11,484 nt of DNA from an uncultured Oscillospiraceae bacterium (GCA_900550315.1 URRK01000033.1:1-11484), one strand, 5' to 3'; shown: positions 1 to 7,007, counted from the first letter of the stretch. Notes: generated by a model not told the origin, from the letters alone. Translations and numbers: made by a program.

Positions 1-103
1 CTTACTTAAAACAGAAAGGCTTAATTTTAGGGAAAAGCTTTTATTGTTTAAAAGAAAGACATTTACTTAAAGTTAAAAACCGGTGTTTTTTCTTTAAGCC
101 TTT

Positions 104-634
104 TTAGCCTTTTAGCAATTGCTTTAAAACGGCTTGCTGCATCTCCTCCGGTTTGCAGCAGTTTTTAAACCGCACTGTTTTACCGCTCAGGGCGGCAATG
201 GGTTCCGGCACCGCCGTTTTGGTTAAGGCGTGCAGGCGGTCAACCGTTTTAAACTCGCTTTCGGCGGCCGGCTGGCCCAAAGCGTTCAGCACACTGGCGG
301 CAAATTTGTAGGGGCTGGCGGTAGAGGCAATAACCACCGGGGTGGCATCGCCGCTTTCTTTTAAATATTGCTCGTAAACCGAAACGGCAACGGCGGTGTG
401 GGTGTCGCACAAATAGTTTTGCTCTTGCCAAACGCGTCGAATGGTGGCGGCGGTTTTTTCGTCATCGCAGTAGCCGGCGTAGAATAAGTCGTTCAGTTTT
501 TGCAAAACGGTGCTGTCTACCCGGTAGCTGCCTTGCTCGCGCAGCGCCTTTTGCCAGGCAATGGTTTTTTGGTCATCGCGGTTTGAAAGTTCAAACAGCA
601 TGCGCTCTAAGTTGCTGGAAATTAAAATATCCAT
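104..634 (-). CDS. thrC: Threonine synthase, C-terminal part (frameshifted gene)
   Basis: C-terminal part of the same threonine synthase, beginning in its own frame at MDILISSNLERMLFELS, a conserved internal segment and not a natural N-terminus. The open frame extends upstream without a stop to about 685, so in the restored protein this part covers residues 303-495. It has no convincing ribosome binding site at the internal ATG at 634, and its start overlaps the end of the upstream frame by 13 bases. It is thus best read as the tail of a frameshifted gene and not as an independent gene. It ends in a lysine- and leucine-rich stretch at a TAA; the 103 bases beyond show no clear terminator. Confidence 0.88.
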   Translation of the reverse strand: MDILISSNLERMLFELSNRDDQKTIAWQKALREQGSYRVDSTVLQKLNDLFYAGYCDDEKTAATIRRVWQEQNYLCDTHTAVAVSVYEQYLKESGDATPVVIASTASPYKFAASVLNALGQPAAESEFKTVDRLHALTKTAVPEPIAALSGKTVRFKNCCKPEEMQQAVLKQLLKG

Positions 635-1590
635 AGAAGGGGAGGTAGTGGTGTAAAAATCGCGGTTGCGGTTGTATTCGCCGGTTTTAAAAAGTCGGTT
701 AAAACCTTGTTGCGGTTAGAGGCGCAAATAAGCTTTTGTACCGGCACACCCATTTGTTTGGCGTAATAGGCGGCTAAAATATTGCCAAAATTGCCGGTTG
801 GCACGGTTACATGAAAACCGCCCGAAAGGTTGGCCCCCTGGTTTAATAGGTCGCAATAGGCCGAAACATAGTAAACAATTTGCGGCACCAAACGCCCCCA
901 GTTAATAGAGTTAGCACTGGAAAGCTGAATGTTTTTTTCGGCCAGCTGCTGCTTTAGCGCCTGGTTGGCAAAAATGTTTTTTACGCCGGTTTGGGCGTCA
1001 TCAAAATTGCCCTCAATGGCCCAAACGCAAACATTTTCCCCCTCTTGGGTATCCATTTGCAGCTTTTGCATGGCGCTAACACCGTGGCTGGGGTAAAACA
1101 CAATAATTTCGGTGCCGGGAACATTTTTAAATCCTTCTAAGGCTGCTTTGCCGGTATCGCCCGAGGTGGCAACCAAAATGGCTGTTTTTTTGCCGCCCGA
1201 AACCTTTTTGGCCGAGGTGGTTAGCAAAAAGGGCAAAATTTGCAAAGCTAAATCTTTAAACGCACAGGTGGGGCCGTGCCACAACTCTAAAATATGTTCG
1301 CCGTTTGGCAGCGTGTGCAGCGGCGCCGGGTTATTTTGCTCAAAGGTGTTGTGGTAAGCACCGTTTGTGCAATACTCAATTTCCTCTTTGGTAAAATCGG
1401 TTAAGTAGTAAGAAAGAATGTAAGCGGCCCGCTGCTGGTAGTTCATGCCGCAAAGGGCTTTAAAATCCGCCCCGGTAAGGGTTGGAATTTCCTCCGGTAA
1501 AAACAGCCCTCCGTCGGACGAAATGCCTTGGGCAATGGCCTGCGCGGCCGAAACCTTTAAGCTGCGGTTGCGTGTGCTAATGTAGTTCAT
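622..1590 (-). CDS. thrC: Threonine synthase, N-terminal part (frameshifted gene)
   Basis: PLP enzyme of threonine biosynthesis: O-phosphohomoserine plus water gives threonine and phosphate. This frame gives 322 residues, of which the first 302 match the family: N-terminal RNRSLKVSAAQAIAQGISSDGGLF, then HGPTCAFKD with the likely PLP lysine K112, ATSGDTG (142-148) and PTGNFGN for cofactor binding. The ATG at 1590 has AAGGAG eight bases upstream. After K302 the frame runs into an alien tail rich in Thr, Pro and Leu, then stops. Moving to the -1 frame at that point gives TGEYNRNRDFYTTTSPSMDI, the normal continuation, and a 495-residue product, the usual size of this longer threonine synthase class. 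The gene is therefore complete apart from one frame change. Product identity is secure; whether it is functional is not. Confidence 0.93.
   Translation of the reverse strand: MNYISTRNRSLKVSAAQAIAQGISSDGGLFLPEEIPTLTGADFKALCGMNYQQRAAYILSYYLTDFTKEEIEYCTNGAYHNTFEQNNPAPLHTLPNGEHILELWHGPTCAFKDLALQILPFLLTTSAKKVSGGKKTAILVATSGDTGKAALEGFKNVPGTEIIVFYPSHGVSAMQKLQMDTQEGENVCVWAIEGNFDDAQTGVKNIFANQALKQQLAEKNIQLSSANSINWGRLVPQIVYYVSAYCDLLNQGANLSGGFHVTVPTGNFGNILAAYYAKQMGVPVQKLICASNRNKVLTDFLKPANTTATAIFTPLPPLLWIF
685..691 (-). other. T-TTA-AAA heptamer at the thrC frame change
   Basis: On the minus strand the codons read GAC TTT TTA AAA CCG. The last T of TTT with TTA AAA forms a heptamer of the X-XXY-YYZ type, the pattern at which ribosomes can slip back one base. 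Slipping makes the next codon ACC and restores the conserved threonine synthase sequence exactly. An AAGG lies 13 bases upstream, near the spacing of stimulatory Shine-Dalgarno elements, but it is short. No strong downstream stem is visible. A missing A in the run of four As explains the same data more simply. Confidence 0.5.
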
Positions 1591-1682
1591 TTTAATTGCT
1601 CCTTACCTTAGCTGCCGTGCCGGGCCTGCGGCCGAACTCTGTAAAGGGTTTGGCAAAAGCGGCCCCAAGCGCAAACAGCGCC

Positions 1683-1725
1683 GATTAATTTTAAAAGCTG
1701 TGCTGCCTTTGGCGCTTTTGGCAGC
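1683..1725 (-). terminator. Possible weak terminator after the dipeptidase gene
   Basis: On the minus strand, about 30 bases after the dipeptidase stop, GCTGCC and GGCAGC form a 6-bp stem with a 12-base loop, followed by ACAGC and the T/A-rich stretch TTTTAAAATTAAT. The T-tract is interrupted, so termination may be partial. The rest of the gap up to thrC (1591-1682) shows no convincing promoter and no T-box motif. Confidence 0.33.
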
Positions 1726-1754
1726 GCTCAGCAGCGGCGGGCGATTGAATGCCC

Positions 1755-2612
1755 TTAAATATCCCTTTTATTTTTGCACATTTTGCCCCAAAATGCAAGG
1801 GCATTTTGGTAAAAAAACGCGTTTAGCAACTTCTTTTTAAAGCCTAAGGCTGCCAAATGGCGGTACAGGGCCGGAATATTGCTGTTTTGCTGCAGGTCGG
1901 GGTGCATTTCGGCGCCGTCAAAATCGGTGCCAATGGCAACGCTGCTGCCAAGCCCCAAGCGCAGCAGGTGGTTTAAATGCAGCGGCAGCATTTTAAACGG
2001 GTCGCCGCCTAAAAAGGGCGGGTACAGGCAAAGGCCAATCACACCGCCGCGCGCGGCAACTAAAAGCAAAACATCATCCGGCAAATTGCGGGGGTTGGGG
2101 CAAACGGCGTAGCAGCAGGCGTGGGTAACAAGGGGGTGGTGTAACAGCTTTACCGCTGCCCGCGCGCTTTGGTGATTTAAATGTGAAAGATCAACCGCCA
2201 TTCCCAGCTGCTCGGCCTTTTGCAGCACGCTTTGCCCGGCAGGGGTTAGGTTGCCGGATGAAAGCGCCCCGCCGGCTAACCGGTTCTCCCCGTTCCAGGT
2301 AAGGCTAAGTGCCCGCACGCCCCAGCGGTAAAGGGTTAAAAGCCGGGCGGGGTTTTTGGCTAAAAAGCCGGCGTTTTCTACCATGTAAACGGTTTTTCGG
2401 CGCGGGTGTTGCACTGCTTGCTCGGCCAAACGCTGCGCGCGCAGCAGCTGGTGGCAGCGCTGCAAGGGGTGGGGCTCATCCCCTTTTAGCCATGCGGCAC
2501 GCACAGCGGCGTAACGCCCAAAGGCGCTGCCACTAAAGCCGGCGGTTTGCAAGGGCGCGCAGCCCTGCAGCAGCTTTAAGGGGGTGTCGGTATGTAGGTC
2601 AAAAAAATTCAT
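1755..2612 (-). CDS. Membrane dipeptidase family (peptidase M19) hydrolase
   Basis: Zinc-dependent dipeptidase of the renal dipeptidase (M19) family, which cleaves dipeptides; the exact substrate is unknown. All expected metal and catalytic positions are visible in the 285-residue product: H7 and D9 in DLHTDTP, E79 in MVENAG, H144 in VDLSHLN, H164 in VTHACC and D230 in GTDFDG, plus the CPNPRNLPDD motif after H164. It is somewhat shorter than many relatives (often over 300 residues). I chose the ATG at 2612 because homology starts there; the longer open frame up to 2705 lies inside yraN and adds no family sequence. This start overlaps the yraN stop by 14 bases, so translational coupling is likely. 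A GGAG lies 12 bases upstream, rather far. There is no signal peptide, so it is probably cytoplasmic. Confidence 0.87.
   Translation of the reverse strand: MNFFDLHTDTPLKLLQGCAPLQTAGFSGSAFGRYAAVRAAWLKGDEPHPLQRCHQLLRAQRLAEQAVQHPRRKTVYMVENAGFLAKNPARLLTLYRWGVRALSLTWNGENRLAGGALSSGNLTPAGQSVLQKAEQLGMAVDLSHLNHQSARAAVKLLHHPLVTHACCYAVCPNPRNLPDDVLLLVAARGGVIGLCLYPPFLGGDPFKMLPLHLNHLLRLGLGSSVAIGTDFDGAEMHPDLQQNSNIPALYRHLAALGFKKKLLNAFFYQNALAFWGKMCKNKRDI
1788..1809. repeat. Perfect 9-bp inverted repeat inside the dipeptidase 3' end
   Basis: CCAAAATGC and GCATTTTGG are perfectly complementary around an AAGG loop, within the codons for QNALAFW near the C-terminus. The adjoining A-run lies on the 3' side of the plus strand, so on the coding strand the T-run comes before the stem and it does not look like a terminator for this gene. 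Confidence 0.6.
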
Positions 2613-2994
2613 TCCCGTTTTCCGCTCCAAACGCATTTTCAAAATAACGCAAAGTGGCGTGGGCAAAGTCATCCGGCGCGGGTAAAATAACTTCAGCAAC
2701 ATCAAACCGCGGAATTAGCCTACTGTGGCTGCGGAACAAATAATGCTTTGCCGTATACAGTATATGCCGCTTTTTTTGTTTGGTTACCGCCTCCCGCGGG
2801 AAGGCGGTTTCGCAGCTGCTGGTTTTAACCTCTACAAAAACAACAAACTTTTGGTTTTCGGCAATAATATCTATTTCCCCGTGGGGAGATTTGTAGTTCA
2901 TTGCCGCAATAAAATACCCTTTTTGTTTTAGCTGTTTGGCCACAAAGCGCTCGCCGCTGCGGCCAAACGCTACCATGTACTTATTTTTTTGCAC
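2599..2994 (-). CDS. yraN: UPF0102 (YraN) family nuclease-like protein
   Basis: Member of the UPF0102/YraN family, which has a restriction-endonuclease-like fold; its physiological role is not well established and it is often found beside rnhB. The 131-residue product carries the family signature: GRSGE near the N-terminus, GEIDII with E40 and D42, VFVEVKT with E55 and K57, and the later RFDV at 96-99. These are the acidic and lysine positions expected of a D/E-ExK nuclease core. The start is a GTG at 2994 with GAGGG six bases upstream; a later ATG (residue 7) is possible but has a poorer site. It follows rnhB by 62 bases and overlaps the dipeptidase start, so it probably belongs to the rbgA-rnhB transcript. 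Confidence 0.9.
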   Translation of the reverse strand: MQKNKYMVAFGRSGERFVAKQLKQKGYFIAAMNYKSPHGEIDIIAENQKFVVFVEVKTSSCETAFPREAVTKQKKRHILYTAKHYLFRSHSRLIPRFDVAEVILPAPDDFAHATLRYFENAFGAENGNEFF

Positions 2995-3056
2995 AGCTTA
3001 CCCTCTTATTTTTTTAATTCTTAAATTTTGGCGCACCCATTACCGCGTTCGCATTT

Positions 3057-3656
3057 TTATTTTAAAATGTTTTTTAAAAAGCTTAGCCGGTGGCAGGGGC
3101 AGGGGCCCAGTTCTTTAATTTTGGCAATGTGCGCGGCGGTGCCGTAGCCCTTGTGCACGGCAAAGCCGTAGCCGGGGTACTCAGCGTCTAACTGCGGCAT
3201 TAAATTGTCTCGGCTAACCTTAGCTAAAATAGAGGCCGCCGCAATCGACATACTTAAAGAATCCCCTTTTACTACCGCCCTGCTGGGAATGCTTAGCTGC
3301 GGCAGGCGGTTGCCGTCAATCAGGGCAAAATCGGCCGGGATCTGCAAAGCCTGCACGGCACGGCTCATGGCCAAAAAGGTGGCGTTTAAAATGTTTAGCT
3401 GCTCAATTTCCTGCACCGAGGCAAAGGCTACCGCAAAGGCAACTGCCTGTTGCTGAATAGGCAAAAATAAAGCCTCCCGCTTTTTTGGGGAAAGCTTTTT
3501 TGAATCGTTTAGCCCGGGCAGCTCGCAGCCGTGCGGCAAAATAACCGCCGCCGCGCAAACCGGCCCGGCCAGCGGGCCTCTGCCGGCTTCATCTACGCCG
3601 CAAATGCGCGAAAATCCGTTCGCAATACAGCTATTTTCGAGTTCGAAATCTGGCAT
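3057..3656 (-). CDS. rnhB: Ribonuclease HII
   Basis: Endonuclease that cuts RNA in RNA-DNA hybrids and begins removal of ribonucleotides misincorporated in DNA. The 199-residue product is of normal length. Catalytic residues are visible: D22 and E23 in CGVDEAGRGPLAGPV, D114 in LIDGN, and D132 in VKGDSLSMSIAAASILAKV. The LNDSKKLS motif (49-56) and the C-terminal HRLSF are also typical. The ATG at 3656 is preceded by AAAGGA about ten bases upstream. It lies 15 bases after the rbgA stop and should be cotranscribed with it; this pairing is common in Bacillota. Confidence 0.97.
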   Translation of the reverse strand: MPDFELENSCIANGFSRICGVDEAGRGPLAGPVCAAAVILPHGCELPGLNDSKKLSPKKREALFLPIQQQAVAFAVAFASVQEIEQLNILNATFLAMSRAVQALQIPADFALIDGNRLPQLSIPSRAVVKGDSLSMSIAAASILAKVSRDNLMPQLDAEYPGYGFAVHKGYGTAAHIAKIKELGPCPCHRLSFLKNILK

Positions 3657-3671
3657 TTCTTTTAATTCCTT

Positions 3672-4556
3672 TTACTCTTGCGGGGGTAAGGGGCGCTCTA
3701 AGGTAATAGCGCCCAGCACGCCGCCGCGATATTCGTCCAGCAGCATAACGGCTGCCCGTTCGGTGTCAATATCCCCGCCGCGAACCACCATAGAGCGGCG
3801 CTTGCCAATTTTGCAAAGCAGCTCGTAGGCGTCCTCATCCGGGGTAAAGGTTATTTTGTAGCGAGCCTGCAGCAGCTGCGGGTAGTTGGTTTTTAAAATT
3901 TGCAGCAGCTTTACCGCCAGGGTCTCGGTGTCTAAAATTGTATCTTTAATAGCGCCGGTAAAGGCAAGGTGTTCGCCAACCGTTTGGTCCTCAAACTTGG
4001 GCCAAAGCACACCGGGGGTGTCTAACAGCTCCAGCCCGTCGGCCGTAACAAACCACTGGTTTTCTCGCGTTACGCCGGGGCGGTCCTCTACCTTAGCGCG
4101 GCTTTTACCCGTTAAGCGATTAATGAAGGAGGATTTGCCGACATTGGGAATACCAACCACCATAACCCTTAGGGGTTTGCCGGTCATGCCGCGGGCGGCG
4201 TTGGCGGCAAGCTTTTCACACAGCAGATCCTTTACCGCAGGGGCCACGGCCCGAACCCCTTTGCCGCTGCGGCAATCTAACGCTAAAGCACGGGTGTTTT
4301 GGCCGTTTAGCGCCTTTAGCCAGGCGGCGGTAACGGCCGGGTCGGCTTTATCACATTTATTAAAAAGCACCAGCCGCGGCTTGCCCAAAAGCAGCTCGTC
4401 CAGCTCCGGGTTGCGGCTGCTTACCGGAATACGCGCGTCTACCATTTCGGCTACGGCATCTACCTTTTTTAAATCCTCTAAAATTCTGCGTCTGGTTTTG
4501 GCCATGTGGCCGGGAAACCAGTTAATATGCGTTTTGGTGGTATGCTGTTCGCCCAA
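3672..4556 (-). CDS. rbgA: Ribosome biogenesis GTPase RbgA (YlqF)
   Basis: Circularly permuted GTPase needed for late assembly of the 50S subunit. In the 294-residue product the GTPase motifs appear in permuted order: NKCD (G4) at 66-69, then GIPNVGKSS (G1) at 135-143, GVT (G2) at 161-163 and DTPG (G3) at 179-182. The N-terminal INWFPGHMAK (11-20) is diagnostic of the RbgA/YlqF group, and the C-terminal domain of about 80 residues follows. The start is a TTG at 4556 with AGGGGG about seven bases upstream; the next ATG, at residue 18, would remove the conserved WFPGH segment, so TTG is preferred. It is the first gene of the block rbgA-rnhB-yraN-dipeptidase. Confidence 0.96.
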   Translation of the reverse strand: MGEQHTTKTHINWFPGHMAKTRRRILEDLKKVDAVAEMVDARIPVSSRNPELDELLLGKPRLVLFNKCDKADPAVTAAWLKALNGQNTRALALDCRSGKGVRAVAPAVKDLLCEKLAANAARGMTGKPLRVMVVGIPNVGKSSFINRLTGKSRAKVEDRPGVTRENQWFVTADGLELLDTPGVLWPKFEDQTVGEHLAFTGAIKDTILDTETLAVKLLQILKTNYPQLLQARYKITFTPDEDAYELLCKIGKRRSMVVRGGDIDTERAAVMLLDEYRGGVLGAITLERPLPPQE

Positions 4557-4580
4557 AATAATCCCCCTATTTCACGGTAC

Positions 4581-4622
4581 GCTTAAAATTTTTAAGCCCT
4601 TGCCAAACCTTGCGGCAAGGGC
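4581..4622 (-). terminator. Likely intrinsic terminator between lepB and rbgA
   Basis: A perfect 9-bp stem (GCCCTTGCC with GGCAAGGGC, 4596-4604 and 4614-4622, 9-base loop) is followed on the minus strand by TTAAAAATTTTAAGC. That tail is T-rich but broken by As and overlaps a second palindrome, GCTTAAAA/TTTTAAGC. It probably ends the lepB transcript, perhaps only partly, since rbgA has no obvious promoter of its own. Confidence 0.6.
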
Positions 4623-4651
4623 CTGAAACAAACGGTAAAACCTTTGCCGCG

Positions 4652-4677
4652 TGGCTAAGATAATTGGCTAAGATAAT
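4652..4677. repeat. Exact tandem duplication of a 13-bp unit
   Basis: TGGCTAAGATAAT occurs twice in direct succession (4652-4664 and 4665-4677) with no mismatch, three bases beyond the lepB stop codon. It looks like a recent replication-slippage duplication in noncoding DNA; no function is evident. Confidence 0.9.
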
Positions 4678-4680
4678 CGG

Positions 4681-5367
4681 TTACCCTAATTTTCCAATGC
4701 GGTTAAACGGGTAAATTCTAAAAACGGCGTGGCCCAAAACATATTTGGTGTTGATCATGCCGTTTTCCCCAATTTGGGAGGAGCGGCTGTCTAACGATTC
4801 GTTTCGGTTATCGCCCATTACAAAAATGCAATTTTCCGGCACCCGAACCGGGAATTCAATGTCAAACTGGCGGTGGGTGGCCTCGCGAATATAATTTTCC
4901 TGCAAAAGCTTGCCGTCTACCGTTACGGTGCCGGCGGTAAAATCAATGTTAACCGTTTGCCCGGCCGTTGCAATAACCCGTTTAATAATCGGCTTTTGGG
5001 AGTCCTTTTCTACGGCGGAATTATCGGTATTGCGGGAAATCACTACAATATCCCCCTGCCGCGGGATGTAAAACAGGTCGGAGATGATGACCCGCTCTTT
5101 GTCGAACAGGGTGTTTTTCATGGAGTCGCCGTCAATAGCCGCTATGCGAAAAATAAAGGTAAAAATAACAAAGATCGCAATAACCGAGGCAATTACAACA
5201 TCTAACCACTCGTAAATGCTGCCGGCTACACGGTTTTTGGTTTTGGGCCGGGCGGCGCGGTAAACGTGCTGCTTTGGGCTGGCCTGCGGCGCGCTGTTAA
5301 AGGAATCAACCGGGTCGTCAAACCTGATTGGGTTGTTTTGAAATTCCGGCGAATTATTTTGTTGCAT
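4681..5367 (-). CDS. lepB: Signal peptidase I
   Basis: Membrane serine protease that removes signal peptides from exported proteins. The 228-residue product has a long polar N-terminal tail (1-48), a single membrane segment at about 54-76, and the catalytic domain outside. The nucleophile is S82 in IDGDSMKNTL and the general base is K129 in PIIKRVIA; the box MGDNRNESLDSR (184-195) is also intact. The single N-terminal helix is the Gram-positive type. The ATG at 5367 has AGGGGG about seven bases upstream. It lies beyond the rplS terminator in the conserved order rplS-lepB-rbgA; a separate promoter in the 140-bp gap is not obvious, so read-through may supply some transcript. Confidence 0.97.
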   Translation of the reverse strand: MQQNNSPEFQNNPIRFDDPVDSFNSAPQASPKQHVYRAARPKTKNRVAGSIYEWLDVVIASVIAIFVIFTFIFRIAAIDGDSMKNTLFDKERVIISDLFYIPRQGDIVVISRNTDNSAVEKDSQKPIIKRVIATAGQTVNIDFTAGTVTVDGKLLQENYIREATHRQFDIEFPVRVPENCIFVMGDNRNESLDSRSSQIGENGMINTKYVLGHAVFRIYPFNRIGKLG

Positions 5368-5400
5368 TTTTAAACCCCCTAAACGCTGTACAAAAATGCT

Positions 5401-5450
5401 GCCAAAGCGGCAAACGGCGGCCTGGCACTTTGGCGCGTAACGCAGCGCGC
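5401..5450. repeat. Two adjoining inverted repeats upstream of lepB
   Basis: GCCAAAG (5401-5407) pairs with CTTTGGC (5428-5434) around a 20-base spacer, and GCGCG (5433-5437) pairs with CGCGC (5446-5450). They fill most of the spacer between the rplS terminator and lepB. They could form a leader structure or an operator; neither can be shown from sequence. Confidence 0.4.
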
Positions 5451-5464
5451 CGCTCGGTTAAAAT

Positions 5465-5494
5465 GAAAAAACGGGGGACATTTGCCTGTCCCCC
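5465..5494 (-). terminator. Rho-independent terminator of rplS
   Basis: On the minus strand, 14 bases after the rplS stop, an 8-bp perfect stem GGGGGACA/TGTCCCCC closes a 6-base loop and is followed directly by GTTTTTTC. Stem strength, position and T-tract all fit an intrinsic terminator. Confidence 0.93.
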
Positions 5495-5507
5495 ATCCTT
5501 GCAGAAA

Positions 5508-5852
5508 TTACTGAATATGCTCTTTAACCTTTGCTGCCTTACCAACGCGGTCACGCAGGTAATAAAGCTTAGCGCGGCGTACCTTACCGGTACGAACCAG
5601 CTCTACTTTATCTACATTCGGGGAATGAACCGGGAACACACGCTCTACCCCAACGCCGTAAGAAACGCGGCGAACGGTAAAGGTTTCGGAAATACCGCTG
5701 TTGTTGCGGGCAATTACGGTGCCTTCAAACACCTGAATACGCTCGCGCTCGCCTTCACGAATTTTAACGTGAACCTTTACGGTAGAACCAATTTTGATCT
5801 CCGGCGCATTTTCCTTTAACATACCGGCAGTGAGTTGCTTTACATAATCCAT
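5508..5852 (-). CDS. rplS: 50S ribosomal protein L19 (bL19)
   Basis: Structural protein of the large ribosomal subunit at the 30S-50S interface. The 114-residue product has the normal length and recognisable family blocks: IKIGSTVKVHVKIREGERERIQVFEGTVIARNNSGISETFTVRRVSYGVGVERVFPVHSP (19-78) and VRRAKLYYLRDRVGKAAKVKE at the C-terminus. The ATG at 5852 is preceded by AAGGAGG at eight bases, one of the best ribosome binding sites in the window. It has its own strong promoter, a leader of about 125 bases, and a terminator, so it is probably transcribed mostly as a single gene. Confidence 0.98.
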   Translation of the reverse strand: MDYVKQLTAGMLKENAPEIKIGSTVKVHVKIREGERERIQVFEGTVIARNNSGISETFTVRRVSYGVGVERVFPVHSPNVDKVELVRTGKVRRAKLYYLRDRVGKAAKVKEHIQ

Positions 5853-5980
5853 TAAAATTTCCTCCTTAAAATTTCAGGCGTTCATACTTCTAATGTAAAA
5901 GAACAGAGGACCGTCCGCTTCATTGTCGCTATTGCTAACGGCAGTGACCCCACCCGTAAGGCCGGGTGTAATCAAATGCC
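5853..5980 (-). promoter_or_regulatory. Structured 5' leader of rplS, possible L19 autoregulatory leader
   Basis: About 125 bases separate the predicted transcription start from rplS. The leader can form a hairpin CACCCG/CGGGTG (5951-5968) near its 5' end and a second bulged one from GTTC/GAAC (5880-5904) shortly before the ribosome binding site. Bacillota are known to carry an RNA leader upstream of rplS that may bind L19. Position and structure fit, but I could not match a consensus base by base, so this assignment is tentative. Confidence 0.5.
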
Positions 5981-5985
5981 TTACT

Positions 5986-6014
5986 ATAATACCACAGTCC
6001 AGGCCTTTTGTCAA
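5986..6014 (-). promoter_or_regulatory. Sigma-A promoter of rplS
   Basis: On the minus strand TTGACA (6009-6014, full match to consensus) and TATTAT (5986-5991, five of six) are separated by exactly 17 bases. Transcription would start near 5979. Confidence 0.92.
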
Positions 6015-6116
6015 GCTTTTTTTCGCAAAAGCCGTTTGCCCGGCGGCCGGCGCCGTAGGGCAAGAAAATAAAACGTAAAAGCCTGGAGAATTCTCTTTAA
6101 AAACAATGCGCTCTTC

Positions 6117-6145
6117 TTGCAATTTTGCAGATAAAAGGTTATAGT
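6117..6145 (+). promoter_or_regulatory. Probable promoter of the AraC-family gene
   Basis: TTGCAA (6117-6122, four of six) and TATAGT (6140-6145, five of six) are spaced by 17 bases, with a predicted start near 6152 and a short leader of about 30 bases. It points away from the rplS promoter about 100 bp to the left. Confidence 0.55.
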
Positions 6146-6181
6146 AATAGTAAATACATTAAAATACAAAAGGGGAGCAGT

Positions 6182-7003
6182 ATGAATTTTTTTGAACTTG
6201 GCGAAGCGGCGGTTCAGTTTACCGAGATTGAAACCGTGCGGCAGCGCCCCGCAAACGGTTGGCACTGGAGCGGCTACGAAACGGCGCCGCGGCCCGCCAA
6301 CGGCTTAATTTTTGTGTGCGACAATATAACCCTGCACTACCGGCAAAAAAACCAACCGGATTTTGCGCTGCACCGCGGGGAGGTAGCCTTTGCCCCCGCC
6401 GGCTGCCGCTACGCGGTTTTTGCCACAGGGGCCCCGCAGCGCCGTGTAAGCGTTTACACGGTTAATTTTAAAATTTTAAGCGCTTTGGGCCAGCCGCTAA
6501 CCCCCGAAAATAGTCTTGGTGTTTTAGCGGCTGACCGCCTAAATCGCTTTTTTGGCTATGCCGAGGAGCTGGCCGCCGCGTGTAATGATGTAAAGGAAAA
6601 CCGGCTGCTGAAAACCGCCGCCTTGTGCCGCTACCTGAACGCCGTTATAACCGAGGCGGCACCCACCGCTAATTTGTACTACCCCATTCGCCACGGGGTA
6701 GAGCTGCTAAAGGCCGAGTGGAACCAAAACCAAAAAATTGCCCGCTACGCCGCCGTTTGCGGGGTTAGCGAAAGCTATTTTCACCGGGTATTTAAAAATT
6801 ACAGCGGCGTAAGCCCTTTGGCCTACCGCAATTTGCTAAGGGTTTCTAACGCCAAGGCAATGCTGCGCGACGGCTCTATGAGCGTTGCCGAAATTGCCCG
6901 CTTAACCGGTTTTGAAGACCCGTTTTACTTTAGCCGCGTGTTTAAGGCGGTAACCGGAACCTCGCCGCAGCGATTTAAAATTCAAGGGCTGCCCGAAAAG
7001 TAA
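6182..7003 (+). CDS. AraC-family transcriptional regulator
   Basis: DNA-binding regulator of 273 residues. The N-terminal part (about 1-120) contains a beta-rich stretch such as LIFVCDNITLHYRQ and DFALHRGEVAFAPAGCRYAVF, typical of a cupin-like ligand-binding domain. The C-terminal 100 residues hold two helix-turn-helix motifs: about 186-207 (ARYAAVCGVSESYFHRVFKNY) and 234-256 (VAEIARLTGFEDPFYFSRVFK), followed by the AraC signature end GTSPQRF. I chose the ATG at 6182, with AGGGG six bases upstream, over an earlier in-frame ATG at 6125, which overlaps the predicted promoter. It sits directly upstream of, and in line with, the decarboxylase operon but is separated from it by a promoter. The ligand is unknown; control of the neighbouring operon is only a guess. 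Confidence 0.93.
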   Translation: MNFFELGEAAVQFTEIETVRQRPANGWHWSGYETAPRPANGLIFVCDNITLHYRQKNQPDFALHRGEVAFAPAGCRYAVFATGAPQRRVSVYTVNFKILSALGQPLTPENSLGVLAADRLNRFFGYAEELAAACNDVKENRLLKTAALCRYLNAVITEAAPTANLYYPIRHGVELLKAEWNQNQKIARYAAVCGVSESYFHRVFKNYSGVSPLAYRNLLRVSNAKAMLRDGSMSVAEIARLTGFEDPFYFSRVFKAVTGTSPQRFKIQGLPEK

Positions 7004-7007
7004 CAAA

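Noticed and set aside
1591..1754. T-box or other amino-acid riboswitch upstream of thrC
   Set aside because: I looked for the conserved T-box core and antiterminator sequence and found none; only a weak terminator-like stem is present.
2613..2705. Upstream extension of the dipeptidase to 2705
   Set aside because: The added residues lie within yraN coding sequence and match nothing in the M19 family; homology begins at the ATG at 2612.
3886..4626. Long plus-strand open frame of 246 codons opposite rbgA
   Set aside because: It lies fully antisense to a gene with all its GTPase motifs, and its translation is low-complexity Ser/Leu/Arg with no domain.
5874..6122. Minus-strand open frame of 82 codons covering the rplS leader
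   Set aside because: It spans the rplS promoter and leader hairpins and has no ribosome binding site or recognisable content.
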